A model generated the notes under the pieces. That model did no database searches. It saw only the letters and a program-made list of their open reading frames with translations, and was not told the origin of the DNA. 64,000 nt of DNA from Paenirhizobium cremeum (lineage in GTDB: Bacteria; Pseudomonadota; Alphaproteobacteria; Rhizobiales; Rhizobiaceae): contig NZ_JAGGCS010000008.1 of assembly GCF_022884085.1 (NCBI RefSeq), positions 186,001 to 250,000 on the forward strand, in the 5' to 3' direction. Both the position numbers and the translations under genes were made by a program. This document shows, one piece after another, positions 27,346 through 35,806 of this stretch. The first letter of the stretch is position 1. Every line of letters begins with the position of its first letter.

Positions 27346-28236
27346 TCAGTTCAGGTCGCTGCGGGCGTCGAGGGCATCGCGTAGCCCGTCGCCGATGAAG
27401 TTGAAGCTGGTTACCGCAAGCGTGATGGCGATGCCGGGAACGATGGCGAGCCACGGGGCGCTGTCGAGATATTGCTGGGCGCCATTCAGCATGTTGCCCC
27501 AGCTCGGCAAGGGTGGCTGTATTCCGTAGCCGAGGAAGCTGACATAGGCCTCGAGCAGGATGGCGCGGGCAACGGTCAGCGTCGCGGCGACGATGATCGG
27601 GCCAATGGCATTGGGCAGCAGTTCGCGGAACATGATCCAGGCGTTGGAAAGGCCGAGCATGCGGGCGGCGAGCACGAAGTCGCGTTCGCGCAGCGAGCGG
27701 ACCTCCGCCTCCACCAGACGGGCGATTTCCATCCAGCTCGTCACGGCGATGATGACGGTTATCATGAAGGGGCTCGGCTTGATGAATGCCGCAAGCGCGA
27801 GCAGCAGGAAAATGCTGGGGAAGGAGAGGAAGGCATCGACGAGACGCATCAGTATGGCGCCGAGACGACCGCCGTAATATCCCGCGATGATTCCGATCAC
27901 CGTTCCGAGTGCCGTGGACAGCACCATGGCGAAGAAGCCGACCAGCAACGAGATGCGACCGGCATTGAAGAGCCGCGCGGCAAGGTCGCGTCCGAGAGGA
28001 TCGGTACCGAAGATGTGGTAGCCGGTGAACGGCGGTGCGAAGCGGGCCCGGAGGTCGATATAGAGTTCGTCATAGGGCAGAAGATAGGGACCGGCCACGC
28101 AGGCGATGACAAGCACGGTAATCATCACGAGGCCGACGACGGCCAGCTTGTGGCGAGCGAAGCGGCGGACGGTGCGGTTGTTCCACCAGCGGGAACGCGG
28201 TGCAAGGTCCGGGGAGGGAAGCGTCGTTGCGGACAT
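27346..28236 (-). CDS. Oligopeptide-type ABC transporter permease (DppC-like)
   Basis: A 296-residue permease. It has a cytosolic N-terminus, a first membrane helix (KLAVVGLVMITVLVIACVAGPYLL), the OppC_N-type FGTDPLGRDLAARLFNAG motif, and the EAA loop VLAARMLGLSNAWIMFRELLPNAIGPI. I start at ATG 28236 (MSATTLPSP) behind GGAGCCGC, ten bases after the DppB-like stop. It pairs with the DppB-like permease. The motor ATPase for these permeases is not next to them but lies at 33974-35620. Confidence 0.88.
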   Translation of the reverse strand: MSATTLPSPDLAPRSRWWNNRTVRRFARHKLAVVGLVMITVLVIACVAGPYLLPYDELYIDLRARFAPPFTGYHIFGTDPLGRDLAARLFNAGRISLLVGFFAMVLSTALGTVIGIIAGYYGGRLGAILMRLVDAFLSFPSIFLLLALAAFIKPSPFMITVIIAVTSWMEIARLVEAEVRSLRERDFVLAARMLGLSNAWIMFRELLPNAIGPIIVAATLTVARAILLEAYVSFLGYGIQPPLPSWGNMLNGAQQYLDSAPWLAIVPGIAITLAVTSFNFIGDGLRDALDARSDLN

Positions 28237-28246
28237 GATGCGGCTC

Positions 28247-29197
28247 CTATCCGAGGCGGATGCGCGGATCGACAAAGGCGACCAGCAGGTCGGCGATCAG
28301 GCTGCCGAGCAGAACGAGAATGGCGGAAAACATCAGGAGCCCCATCACGACCGGGTAGTCGTGGTAGCCGAGGCTGTCGAGGAACAGGCGTCCCATGCCG
28401 GGCCAAGTGAACACGGTTTCGGTGACCAGTGCGCCGCCGAGAATGGTCGGAAGCTGCAGTCCGGCGAGTGTAATCATCGGAAGCAGGGCATTGCCGACCA
28501 CATGCTTCATCAGCACCCTGTTGGGTTTCAGCCCCTTAGCACGGGCCGTCCGCACGAAGTCCTGGTTGATGACATCCAGGGTGGCCGTCCGCATGTAACG
28601 GCTCCACACCGCGATGTTGACCAGCGCCAGCACAAGGCTCGGCATCACGAGATGGATCGCGTAGTCATAGAACGAACCATCGCCGATCGTGTACATGTTG
28701 CCGGCGGGCAGCCATTTGAGCTTCAGCGAGAAGACGTAGATGGCGACGAGGCCGAACCAGAAGGTCGGGATCGAAAGGGCGATCATCGCACCGACGGTTG
28801 CCGCATAGTCGAAGACCGAATAGCGACTGGTTGCGCCCTTTATGCCGATCCATGTGCCGATCAGGACCGAGATCAGCGTCGAGGATAGCATCAGAAGCAG
28901 GGTGGCGAACAGGTGGCCGGAGATGATCTCCAGGACCGGTCTCTGGTCGCGGTAGGATTTGCCCCAATCGCCCTGCAGCAGTCTCCAGATCCAGTCAAGA
29001 TACTGAATGGGCAAGGGACGGTCGAGACCCATCTGATGGGCGATGCGGTCGAGCGCCTCGCGGGTCATGCCGGGGGTCAGCGCATATTGCGACAAGGGCC
29101 CGCCGGGGGCGAGGTTGAGGATGGCAAATCCGATGACCGAGACGAGCAGCAAGAGCACAAGGCTCTGCCACAGCCGCTGAAGAAGGTAGGATAGCAT
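28247..29197 (-). CDS. Oligopeptide-type ABC transporter permease (DppB-like)
   Basis: A 316-residue permease beginning MLSYLLQRLWQSLVLLLLVSVIGFAILNLAPGGPL, the standard DppB/OppB start. DRPLPIQYLDWIWRLLQGDWGKSY, the EAA loop VRTARAKGLKPNRVLMKHVVGNALLPMI and the C-terminal DLLVAFVDPRIRLG are further family markers. Six membrane segments are expected. Confidence 0.9.
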   Translation of the reverse strand: MLSYLLQRLWQSLVLLLLVSVIGFAILNLAPGGPLSQYALTPGMTREALDRIAHQMGLDRPLPIQYLDWIWRLLQGDWGKSYRDQRPVLEIISGHLFATLLLMLSSTLISVLIGTWIGIKGATSRYSVFDYAATVGAMIALSIPTFWFGLVAIYVFSLKLKWLPAGNMYTIGDGSFYDYAIHLVMPSLVLALVNIAVWSRYMRTATLDVINQDFVRTARAKGLKPNRVLMKHVVGNALLPMITLAGLQLPTILGGALVTETVFTWPGMGRLFLDSLGYHDYPVVMGLLMFSAILVLLGSLIADLLVAFVDPRIRLG

Positions 29198-29232
29198 GTG
29201 CGGGCTCCGGGATCACTGAGGGACACGTCAGG

Positions 29233-29255
29233 CCGGCCGCCTGTCGCACGGCCGG
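29233..29255 (-). terminator. Intercistronic hairpin after the solute-binding protein gene
   Basis: CCGGCCG, a 9-base loop, and CGGCCGG form a perfect 7-bp GC stem in the 107-bp gap between the binding protein gene and the DppB-like permease. No U-run, so a stability or attenuation hairpin is more likely than a full stop. Confidence 0.5.
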
Positions 29256-29304
29256 TCGAGGTTCCTTGGCCGGAGCCGATGCGGCGCCGGCCGGGTCTTC
29301 AGCT

Positions 29305-30969
29305 TCAGGCCCAGCGCCAGGTCGCGACGTTCCAGGTGTCGATGCGAACGTTGACGTTGGGGACGACGTTCTCGACGCCCTGCTTGTGGCCGCGAACCGT
29401 CGCATACTGGAAGAGCGGCAGGAACGGCAGTTCCTTGCGCATGATTTCCTGGATCTTCAGATAGACCGCCTTGCGTTCCTCCGGCACGAAGATCTCGCCG
29501 CCCTTGGTCAGCAAGTCGTCCACTTCCGTATTGGCAAACTGCCAGGTGTTCTGGCCGGCGCCACCCTTGGCAGGGCTCGAATTGGAGCGGAAGTAATCGG
29601 AGGTATCCGGGTCCGATCCGGTCAGGAAGTCGAGGCCGACGATGACGGTGTCGAATTTTGACAGCATCCAGTAATCGCCCCACATGACGGCTGGCGGCAG
29701 GTTGGAGATGGTCATCTCGACGCCGAGGTCCTTGAAAGACTGCTGCATATATTGCTGCACCTGTTCGCGGATATGGTTGCCGGCGGTCGTGGAGCAGGTG
29801 AAGGAGAGCTTCACGCCGTCCTTTGCGCGGATGCCGTCGGCACCGGGAGCCCAGCCGGCATCATCGAGAAGCTTCTTGGCCTTCTCGATATCGTATTCGT
29901 GTTTCGGCAGGTCCGGGTTGAAATAGAAGGACTGCTGCGGCACGTAGCTTTCGGTCGGCGAGGGCAGGCCATAATAGAGCGCGTCGATGATCGATTGCTT
30001 GTCGATGGCGTGGTAGAGCGCCTCGCGCACGGCTGGATCCTTGAACTGCGGACGTTCCATGTTGAAGGTGAAGGATTCGATCGTCGACCCCGGCACGACG
30101 TTGACGTTCTTGCCTTCCAGCCCCTTCGCCTCGTCGTAATGATCGGGGGTGATCCACTGCAGGCCGACGACGTCGATATCTCCGGTCTTGAACTGGGTGT
30201 ACATGACGTTGAGGTCGGGAACGTATTTGTAGATCAGCTTCTCGACATAGGGGCCTTCGCCGAAATAGTCGGAATTGGCTTCAAGCAGGATATGGTCGCC
30301 GGCGACGCGCTCGGACCATTTGAACGGACCGGTGCCGACGGGGGCGTTGTTGAAGGCGGCAGTGTTCTTGTCGGCTTCCGCGCCAAGAATGTGCTTCGGC
30401 GTGATGAAGGTCGAAGCGAGAATAGACGGATAGGGTGCGAACGGCTTTTCCATGCGCCACGTGATCTCGGTCGGCGACACGACGGTCAGGTCGCGCACCA
30501 GTTCGTGGCCGGTCTTGCGCCAGCTGCGGAAGTTGGGATCGACCAAGAGCTCGATGGTGAACTTGACGTCCTCGGCGGTGAACGGCTTGCCGTCGTGCCA
30601 TTTGACGTCGTCGCGCAGCTTGACCTTCCAGTTCAGACCGTCGGCGGAAATGCCGCCATTCTCGACGGTCGGCACCTCGGCCGCCAGGGCGGCAACGAAT
30701 TTGCCCTCGGGATCTACGAAAAACAGCGTGTCGAAAATGCTGAAGTGGATACCCTCATCCACCTCGATGTGCGGCATATGCGGGTTGAAGACGGTCGGCT
30801 CCTGCGAGAAGCCGACGGTGAGCTGGCCCTTGATGGTTTTCGGCTGAGCGGCGAGCGCCTTGCCCATGCCAGGCATGCCGGAAAGAACGAGCCCCGAGGC
30901 TCCCAGAGCCATCAGGCCAAGCGCCTGCCGGCGGGTCGGTTTCATGAACGGGTTGTTGTGGTCAGACAT
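29305..30969 (-). CDS. Periplasmic substrate-binding protein, family 5 (DppA/OppA type)
   Basis: A 554-residue extracellular binding protein. The N-terminus has a twin-arginine-like PTRRQALGLMALGASGLVLS stretch and an AAQ cleavage region near residue 44, so Tat export is likely. SBP family 5 motifs follow: FNPHMPHIEVDEGIHFSIFDTLF, the LRDDVKWHDGKPFTAEDVKFTIELL signature, and PVGTGPFKW. Members bind peptides, but also opines, amines and nickel. I start at ATG 30969 (MSDHNNPF) behind AACAAGGGGAACTGAC. Cotranscribed with the permeases downstream. Confidence 0.9.
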   Translation of the reverse strand: MSDHNNPFMKPTRRQALGLMALGASGLVLSGMPGMGKALAAQPKTIKGQLTVGFSQEPTVFNPHMPHIEVDEGIHFSIFDTLFFVDPEGKFVAALAAEVPTVENGGISADGLNWKVKLRDDVKWHDGKPFTAEDVKFTIELLVDPNFRSWRKTGHELVRDLTVVSPTEITWRMEKPFAPYPSILASTFITPKHILGAEADKNTAAFNNAPVGTGPFKWSERVAGDHILLEANSDYFGEGPYVEKLIYKYVPDLNVMYTQFKTGDIDVVGLQWITPDHYDEAKGLEGKNVNVVPGSTIESFTFNMERPQFKDPAVREALYHAIDKQSIIDALYYGLPSPTESYVPQQSFYFNPDLPKHEYDIEKAKKLLDDAGWAPGADGIRAKDGVKLSFTCSTTAGNHIREQVQQYMQQSFKDLGVEMTISNLPPAVMWGDYWMLSKFDTVIVGLDFLTGSDPDTSDYFRSNSSPAKGGAGQNTWQFANTEVDDLLTKGGEIFVPEERKAVYLKIQEIMRKELPFLPLFQYATVRGHKQGVENVVPNVNVRIDTWNVATWRWA

Positions 30970-31082
30970 GTCAGTTCCCCTTGTTGTTGGATATGATGAA
31001 ACGTCAGTTTGCATTTCTGCGCCGCCTCTCCGGGCAGTTTTCGCAGCAAGGCGGCGAACCGTTCTTCACCGCCTGTTCCGGT

Positions 31083-31106
31083 GCCGCCGGCATTCCGGCC
31101 GGCGGC
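31083..31106 (-). terminator. Hairpin after the second DAO-family oxidase gene
   Basis: GCCGCCGG, an 8-base loop, and CCGGCGGC form a perfect 8-bp stem eight bases beyond the oxidase stop, within the 145-bp gap before the binding protein gene. No U-run on the minus strand. Confidence 0.5.
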
Positions 31107-31114
31107 AAAACCAG

Positions 31115-32446
31115 TCAGAAACCGCTGATCAGCTCGATCTTCGATCCATCGGAAAAGCGGTTGAAACGGAAGTTCTCGCGCTCGACGAGCGGCGGACGGC
31201 CGGTCACGATGTCGGCCATCAGTCGACCGGCCCCGGGGCCGATGCCGAAGCCGTGACCGGAAAAGCCGGTCGCGACATGGAAGCCGGGAATGGCGTCGAT
31301 CGCGTCGATCACGGGGATGGCGTCGGGCGTGACATCGATCATGCCCGCCCAGCGCTGCGCGATTTCCGCCTTTTCGAAGACAGGGAAGGCCTTCTTCAGT
31401 TTGGCGAGCGCGCTGTCGGTCATCGCTTTCGAGGGGATCGGATCGAGGACGCGGTTGTACTCGAAGGGAGAGGGTTCATCGAGCGCCCAATGGCGGGGCA
31501 TGCGGAACTCGTCATAGAACCTGCCGCCGAAGCGGAAGCGGAGCGAACGCCACTCGTGCCCCAGCGCCGGCAGGAATTTCGTCGCGTAGCGGAAGGAGGC
31601 GGGTACGATGTCAACGATGTTCTGGAAACCGTCGGCAATGGTGTAGCCGCCGTCGAGCCGCTTGCGAATGGCAAAGCCATTCGACCACAAGGCCTCTTCC
31701 GGGCCGCCTTCGAGCGGTTTCGTGCGCAGCACGGAGTTCATGACCTTCAGCTGCGGAAGATCGAGGCCATTATTGCCGAGGAAGAGGCTCGACCACGCGC
31801 CACCTGCGAGAACCACGGCCTTGCATGCGATCTCCCCGCGCTCTGTCACGACTCCGGAAACCCTGCCGGCGGAGAGCTGCAGGCCGCGTACCGCGCATTC
31901 GGTCAGGATATGGGCGCCCCTGTCACGGGCAGCTTCCGCGATCGCCGGCGCGGCCCGTTGGGGCTCCGCGCGGCAATCGCCGGCGGTGTAGAGCGCGCCG
32001 GCGATGTTCATGTTGGAGTCGGGGTATTTCGCTTTGAACTCCGCTGCGCTCAGCATGCGGGACTCGATCTGGTAGCCTTCAAGGTTGCGGTTCCAGCGTT
32101 CGTGCTCATCGAACTGCTTGTCGTCGGCGCAGGTGAAGACGATGCCGGATCGTTTGAAACCGGTCTCACGGGCGGTGCGCCGGTTGAGGTCGGCCCAGAT
32201 ACGAAGGGATTCCGCCATCAGCGGTACTTCGCGGGGGTCGCGGCGGGAGATGCGCACCCAGCCCCAGTTACGACTGGATTGCTCGTGGCCGATCCCGCCC
32301 TTTTCGCAAAGCGCGACGCGAAGACCGCTATCGACAAGTTCCAGTGCTGTGGAGGTTCCGATGATCCCGCCGCCGATCACGACGACGTCCACCTCTTTCG
32401 GCAGTTCCTCGTCGCCATGGACGGGAACGACATATGGACCGGGCAT
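31115..32446 (-). CDS. FAD-dependent oxidoreductase (DAO family), second copy in the island
   Basis: A 443-residue flavoprotein starting at ATG 32446, one base after the SDR stop, behind GAGGAG; an in-frame TTG at 32464 is an alternative. The FAD motif is VDVVVIGGGIIGTSTALELVDSGLRVALCEKG, followed by HEQSSRNWGWVRISRRDPRE. The C-terminal HVATGFSGHGFGIGPGAGRLMADIVTG completes the DAO fold. Unlike the other oxidase at 26011-27336 it has the SSRNWGW form seen in D-amino acid and N-methyl-amino-acid dehydrogenase groups. Substrate unknown; the context is an amine or amino acid derivative. Confidence 0.86.
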   Translation of the reverse strand: MPGPYVVPVHGDEELPKEVDVVVIGGGIIGTSTALELVDSGLRVALCEKGGIGHEQSSRNWGWVRISRRDPREVPLMAESLRIWADLNRRTARETGFKRSGIVFTCADDKQFDEHERWNRNLEGYQIESRMLSAAEFKAKYPDSNMNIAGALYTAGDCRAEPQRAAPAIAEAARDRGAHILTECAVRGLQLSAGRVSGVVTERGEIACKAVVLAGGAWSSLFLGNNGLDLPQLKVMNSVLRTKPLEGGPEEALWSNGFAIRKRLDGGYTIADGFQNIVDIVPASFRYATKFLPALGHEWRSLRFRFGGRFYDEFRMPRHWALDEPSPFEYNRVLDPIPSKAMTDSALAKLKKAFPVFEKAEIAQRWAGMIDVTPDAIPVIDAIDAIPGFHVATGFSGHGFGIGPGAGRLMADIVTGRPPLVERENFRFNRFSDGSKIELISGF

Positions 32447-32447
32447 T

Positions 32448-33167
32448 TCAGAAAAACTCCTCAAGCTGACAATTGATGGCGAACTCGGCGACGGAGGCCT
32501 CGTTCGGAAGGGAAACGAGCAATGCGACGATGCGGGCGAGGTCGTCTGGCTGGGTCAACTGTTCGGCTGGCCGGTCGGTCAGGCCGGCAGCCATGTCGGT
32601 TGCGACGAAACCGGGGCAGACGGCGGTGGCGCGTACACCCTTGTCGAAACCGGCCTGCCGGATCGCATGGGAAAGTGCCACAGCCGCGAATTTGGAGACG
32701 GAATAGCTGCCCGATCCCGCCGACTTGACGCGTTTGCCGGAAAGCGATGCGAGAATGATGACGCGTCCCTGGCCGCTTTCGCAGAGCGGTTCCCATGCGG
32801 CCTTTGCAAGACGGCGCGGCGCCTTGACGTTGACAGCGAGCATCGCGTCGATGTCTTCGTCTTCCGCTTCAATCACCGTCTTGGGGATCATGATGCCGGC
32901 ATTGGCGACGATGGCATCGACCCGTCCGAAATGGCGGAGGGCATCCGCGACCCAGCGCGCTTCGGCGCCGGGGTCATTTGCATCGTATTGTGCAAGATGC
33001 ACGGAATTCGCCTGGTCTCCCGAGCTGGCCCAGTAGGGTATTGTCGGCTTGCGCATCCCGAGCGATACCGCCCAACCCTGTCGGAACAGTTCCGCGGCGA
33101 TGTGATCGCCTATGCCCCTGCTCGCTCCTGAAATCAGCGCAACGCGCCGTCCGGTTTTGATGGTCAT
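32448..33167 (-). CDS. Short-chain dehydrogenase/reductase
   Basis: A 239-residue classical SDR. The cofactor motif is LISGASRGIGDHIAAELFRQG, with NAG in AIVANAGIMIP, catalytic Ser in VIILASLSGK and the YxxxK motif in SGSYSVSKFAA. Its ATG overlaps the stop of the MarR gene (ATGA) and its stop is one base before the FAD oxidase start, so marR, the SDR and the oxidase form one transcript. It could reduce or oxidise the carbonyl product of the oxidase; the substrate is unknown. Confidence 0.9.
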   Translation of the reverse strand: MTIKTGRRVALISGASRGIGDHIAAELFRQGWAVSLGMRKPTIPYWASSGDQANSVHLAQYDANDPGAEARWVADALRHFGRVDAIVANAGIMIPKTVIEAEDEDIDAMLAVNVKAPRRLAKAAWEPLCESGQGRVIILASLSGKRVKSAGSGSYSVSKFAAVALSHAIRQAGFDKGVRATAVCPGFVATDMAAGLTDRPAEQLTQPDDLARIVALLVSLPNEASVAEFAINCQLEEFF

Positions 33168-33652
33168 TCCGCAAGCCCTACAATCCGGCGATATGCCCGC
33201 CGCAGGATGTCCATGAGTTGTCGTTGCTCGTCTTCAGGGATGAAGTCGAAAAATTCGCGCGACTGCTTGGGGACGAGTTCGCGGACTTTAACGGCCAGGG
33301 CAGCGCCGGCCGCCGTGATGTAAAGCTCCTGAGCGCGGCTGTCTTCGGGGGAGGTTTCGCGCCGTAGCAGATTGTGCGCTTCCATCTGGTCGATGATGCG
33401 TCCCATTGCGGAGCGGTCCTTCATCGTCAGGTGGGCGATGACGGAGGGGCGGATGCCAGGATGGCTGTCGACGAGAAGTAGCGTTGTGATCTTGCCGGTG
33501 CCTTTGGCGACGTCGAGACCTTCGAGACATTCGTCGAGATCCCGGGATACTGCGAGATTGATTGCCCGGATGTAGAAGCTCAGCGTGTCCTTAAGGACGT
33601 CGAGATCGACCTCCTCGACGGTCGTTGGCGGTTTTGCTGGTATTTTCGGCAT
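33164..33652 (-). CDS. MarR-family transcriptional regulator
   Basis: A 162-residue winged-HTH protein with start at ATG 33652 (MPKIPAKPP) behind ACAGGAAC; in-frame sequence further upstream is promoter DNA. The helices KGTGKITTLLLVDSHPGIRPSVIAHLTMKDRSAMGRIIDQMEAHNLLRRETSPEDSRAQELYIT match the MarR DNA-binding domain and wing, with dimer helices at both ends. It is first in the SDR-oxidase transcript. The motif CAATATAGTTGCA occurs in its own promoter and once more upstream of the transporter ATPase gene, so it probably controls both. Confidence 0.88.
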   Translation of the reverse strand: MPKIPAKPPTTVEEVDLDVLKDTLSFYIRAINLAVSRDLDECLEGLDVAKGTGKITTLLLVDSHPGIRPSVIAHLTMKDRSAMGRIIDQMEAHNLLRRETSPEDSRAQELYITAAGAALAVKVRELVPKQSREFFDFIPEDEQRQLMDILRRAYRRIVGLAE

Positions 33653-33973
33653 TCTGTTCCTGTCTCTTGCGGACATGAAGAACCGCCGGCGGCCTGCGGT
33701 ATCTGCAGCCTGCCCATGCTGTCCGGCATTCATGTCGTGTGTCGTCGTGGCGGTAGGAAAGGACAAATGGTGGATGAATGCAACTATATTGTTGTCCTGA
33801 TAAGAAATTTTTTCTCTTTTCCGGAAAGTTTTTGAGGCAACAACCAACACTCCGGATTCCCTGGGGTCCGGTCGGTTTTTCCCATGTTTTTTGCTTCGGC
33901 CGTAACGCACCCGCCGCCCGTTAGGAGAACGGGCAGGCGGGTCGTTTAAGGCGAATCTCCTTGAGGAAGCCCG
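33653..33973 (-). promoter_or_regulatory. marR promoter region with CAATATAGTTGCA element and upstream terminator
   Basis: This 321-bp gap has no convincing gene. At 33779-33794 a near-palindrome reads, on the minus strand, CAACAATATAGTTGCA; it contains TATAGT, a good -10 box, about 130 bases upstream of marR. An A/T-rich tract (33805-33825) lies where the -35 region would be. At 33909-33942 a long stem (ACCCGCC-GCCCGTT, 5-base loop, AACGGGC-a-GGCGGGT, 14 bp with one bulge) probably ends the transporter ATPase transcript coming from the right. Confidence 0.6.
33909..33942 (-). terminator. Strong hairpin terminator after the transporter ATPase gene
   Basis: A 14-bp stem with one bulged A and a 5-base loop lies 32 bases past the ATPase stop codon. 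There is no long U-run on the minus strand, but the stem is the strongest in this part of the window and separates the ATPase transcript from the marR promoter. Confidence 0.65.
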
Positions 33974-35620
33974 TCAGGCTTCCGCGGCCCTTGCCGCTGG
34001 TTCCCAGTCCGCGCCGGGAATGGCTGAAACCAGCCGCTGCGTATATTCGTGCTCGGGTGCCCGGAATATCTTGGAGGGCGGACCGTGTTCAACCACGCTT
34101 CCCTTGTACATCACGATCACGTCGTCGCAGATCTGGCTTGCCACACGCAGGTCGTGGGTAATGAAGATCATTGCGACCTTCATTTCCTTCTGCACGCGGG
34201 CCAGCAATTCGAGGATCTGTGCCTGGATGGAGACGTCGAGGGCCGAGACGGCCTCGTCCGCGACAAGCAGGACAGGATCGAACATTAATGCGCGTGCAAT
34301 GCCGATCCTCTGGCGCTGTCCGCCGGAAAACTCATGTGGAAAGCGGTCGTAGGCCGCTTCGTCGAGACCGACCAGCTTCAGCAGGCGGAAGGCCTTGGTC
34401 TTCGCTTCATGGACGGCAAGGCCGTGGGCAACCGGCCCGACCGTCAGGATCCTGCCGATCGTGTGGCGCGGATTGAGCGACGCAAACGGGTCCTGAAAGA
34501 TCATCTGGATATAGGGCCGGAGCAGGCGAAAACTTTCTTCGGGCATGTTTGCCACATCCCGGCCGTCGAAGAGGATTCGCCCCGCATCGGGTTCCAGGAG
34601 TTTCAAAAGGACGCGGCCAAGCGAAGACTTGCCCGAACCGCTTTCGCCGACGACACCGAGGGTCTGGCCTTTGTGAATGACGAAGCTGACATCGTTGACC
34701 GCTTTCACCACACGGCCCTTGCTGAGAAATGAACCGGTCGTGCGGTATTCCTTCTGCAGGTTTTCCACCTGAAGTACCACGGGTGCGTCCTCGACTGCGG
34801 ATCGGTCGTCGCCGCGCATGCGCGGCACTGCGGCCACGAGGCGCTGGGTGTAGGGATGCGACGGGCGGGTCAATACGTCTTCGGCCTTGCCCTGCTCGAC
34901 CAGTATCCCCTTTTCCATCACCACGACGCGGTCGGCGATCTCCGCGACCACCCCGAAGTCGTGGGTGATGAACATCACGCTCATATTCTTCCGCTTTTGG
35001 ATCTTGCGGATGAGTTCCAGAATCTGTGCCTGTGTGGTGACGTCGAGCGCGGTCGTCGGTTCGTCGGCGATCAGGACATCGGGATCGAGCGCCAGCGCCA
35101 TGGCGATCATGACGCGCTGCCGCTGGCCGCCGGAGAGGCGGAAGGGATATTGCAGGCGCATGAGCGCGGGGTCGGGAAGGCCGACCTCCTCCAGCAGTTC
35201 GAGCACCCTGGCGGTTCGGCTTTCCGGAGTGCCGACGCCATGGGCCGCCATAACCTCGGCGATCTGGTCGCCGACGGTCATCAACGGGTTCAGCGCCGAG
35301 AGCGGGTCCTGGAAGATGATCGAGACAGCCTGCCCGCGCAGCGGCCTGATTTTCTCCTCGGGAGTGGAGACGATGTCCATGCCCTTGAAGAGGATTTGTC
35401 CGCCCGTCACTTTGATCGACGGCGCGAGCAAGCCCATGATGGCGTTGGCGGTTACAGATTTGCCGGAGCCGGATTCGCCGATGATGCAAAGAATTTCACC
35501 GGCATTGAGATCGAATGAGATGTCCTGGACTGCATGGGCGCGTTCCATCTTGGGAGGTAGGCTGACTGTCAGATGACGCACCGATAGCACCACGTTGGGA
35601 GGCATGGAGGCTTGCGACAT
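33974..35620 (-). CDS. Dipeptide/oligopeptide-type ABC transporter ATPase, two fused ATP-binding domains (DppD-DppF)
   Basis: A 548-residue protein with two complete ATPase cassettes. The first has Walker A GESGSGKSVTANAIMGL, signature LSGGQRQRVMIAMALAL and Walker B VLIADEPTTALD; the second GESGSGKSSLGRVLLKLL, FSGGQRQRIGIARALMF and LLVADEAVSALD. Both have the oligopeptide transporter C-terminal extension (HPYTQRLVAAVP; HEYTQRLVSAIPG). I start at ATG 35620 (MSQASMPP) behind AACAAGGGGAACCC. It is the only such ATPase here and should power the permeases at 27346-29197, although five kilobases and three genes lie between. Confidence 0.92.
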   Translation of the reverse strand: MSQASMPPNVVLSVRHLTVSLPPKMERAHAVQDISFDLNAGEILCIIGESGSGKSVTANAIMGLLAPSIKVTGGQILFKGMDIVSTPEEKIRPLRGQAVSIIFQDPLSALNPLMTVGDQIAEVMAAHGVGTPESRTARVLELLEEVGLPDPALMRLQYPFRLSGGQRQRVMIAMALALDPDVLIADEPTTALDVTTQAQILELIRKIQKRKNMSVMFITHDFGVVAEIADRVVVMEKGILVEQGKAEDVLTRPSHPYTQRLVAAVPRMRGDDRSAVEDAPVVLQVENLQKEYRTTGSFLSKGRVVKAVNDVSFVIHKGQTLGVVGESGSGKSSLGRVLLKLLEPDAGRILFDGRDVANMPEESFRLLRPYIQMIFQDPFASLNPRHTIGRILTVGPVAHGLAVHEAKTKAFRLLKLVGLDEAAYDRFPHEFSGGQRQRIGIARALMFDPVLLVADEAVSALDVSIQAQILELLARVQKEMKVAMIFITHDLRVASQICDDVIVMYKGSVVEHGPPSKIFRAPEHEYTQRLVSAIPGADWEPAARAAEA

Positions 35621-35685
35621 GGGTTCCCCTTGTTTTCTGGCTTCGTCGCTGATTGTGCCGCGCGGCCTTTTGACCGTCGTCGGCC

Positions 35686-35716
35686 ACAAAATAGTGGATC
35701 GTATCCACTATTTTGT
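35686..35716. promoter_or_regulatory. 31-bp palindromic operator upstream of the transporter ATPase gene
   Basis: ACAAAATAGTGGAT, a 3-base centre CGT, and ATCCACTATTTTGT form a perfect 14-bp inverted repeat located 66-96 bases before the ATPase ATG. Length and perfection fit a dimeric repressor site rather than a terminator, as it lies upstream of the gene. The binding protein is unknown; GntR- or MarR-type regulators are candidates. Confidence 0.65.
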
Positions 35717-35792
35717 CCAGAGAGTTTGGAAAGGGCGTTTTGGTTTCTTCCGTAGAGAAAGATCGTAAGCGGGCACGGGGCGCCGCATGGGA

Positions 35793-35806
35793 GCAATATA
35801 GTTGCA
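35793..35806. promoter_or_regulatory. Second copy of the MarR-type element GCAATATAGTTGCA
   Basis: GCAATATAGTTGC is a near-perfect palindrome and shares 13 identical bases (CAATATAGTTGCA) with the element in the marR promoter at 33779-33791, in the opposite orientation. It lies 174 bases upstream of the ATPase gene and 223 bases upstream of the sulfate-binding gene on the other strand. The rest of the 408-bp divergent gap (35621-36028) contains the 31-bp palindrome and no gene that I can support. Confidence 0.55.
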
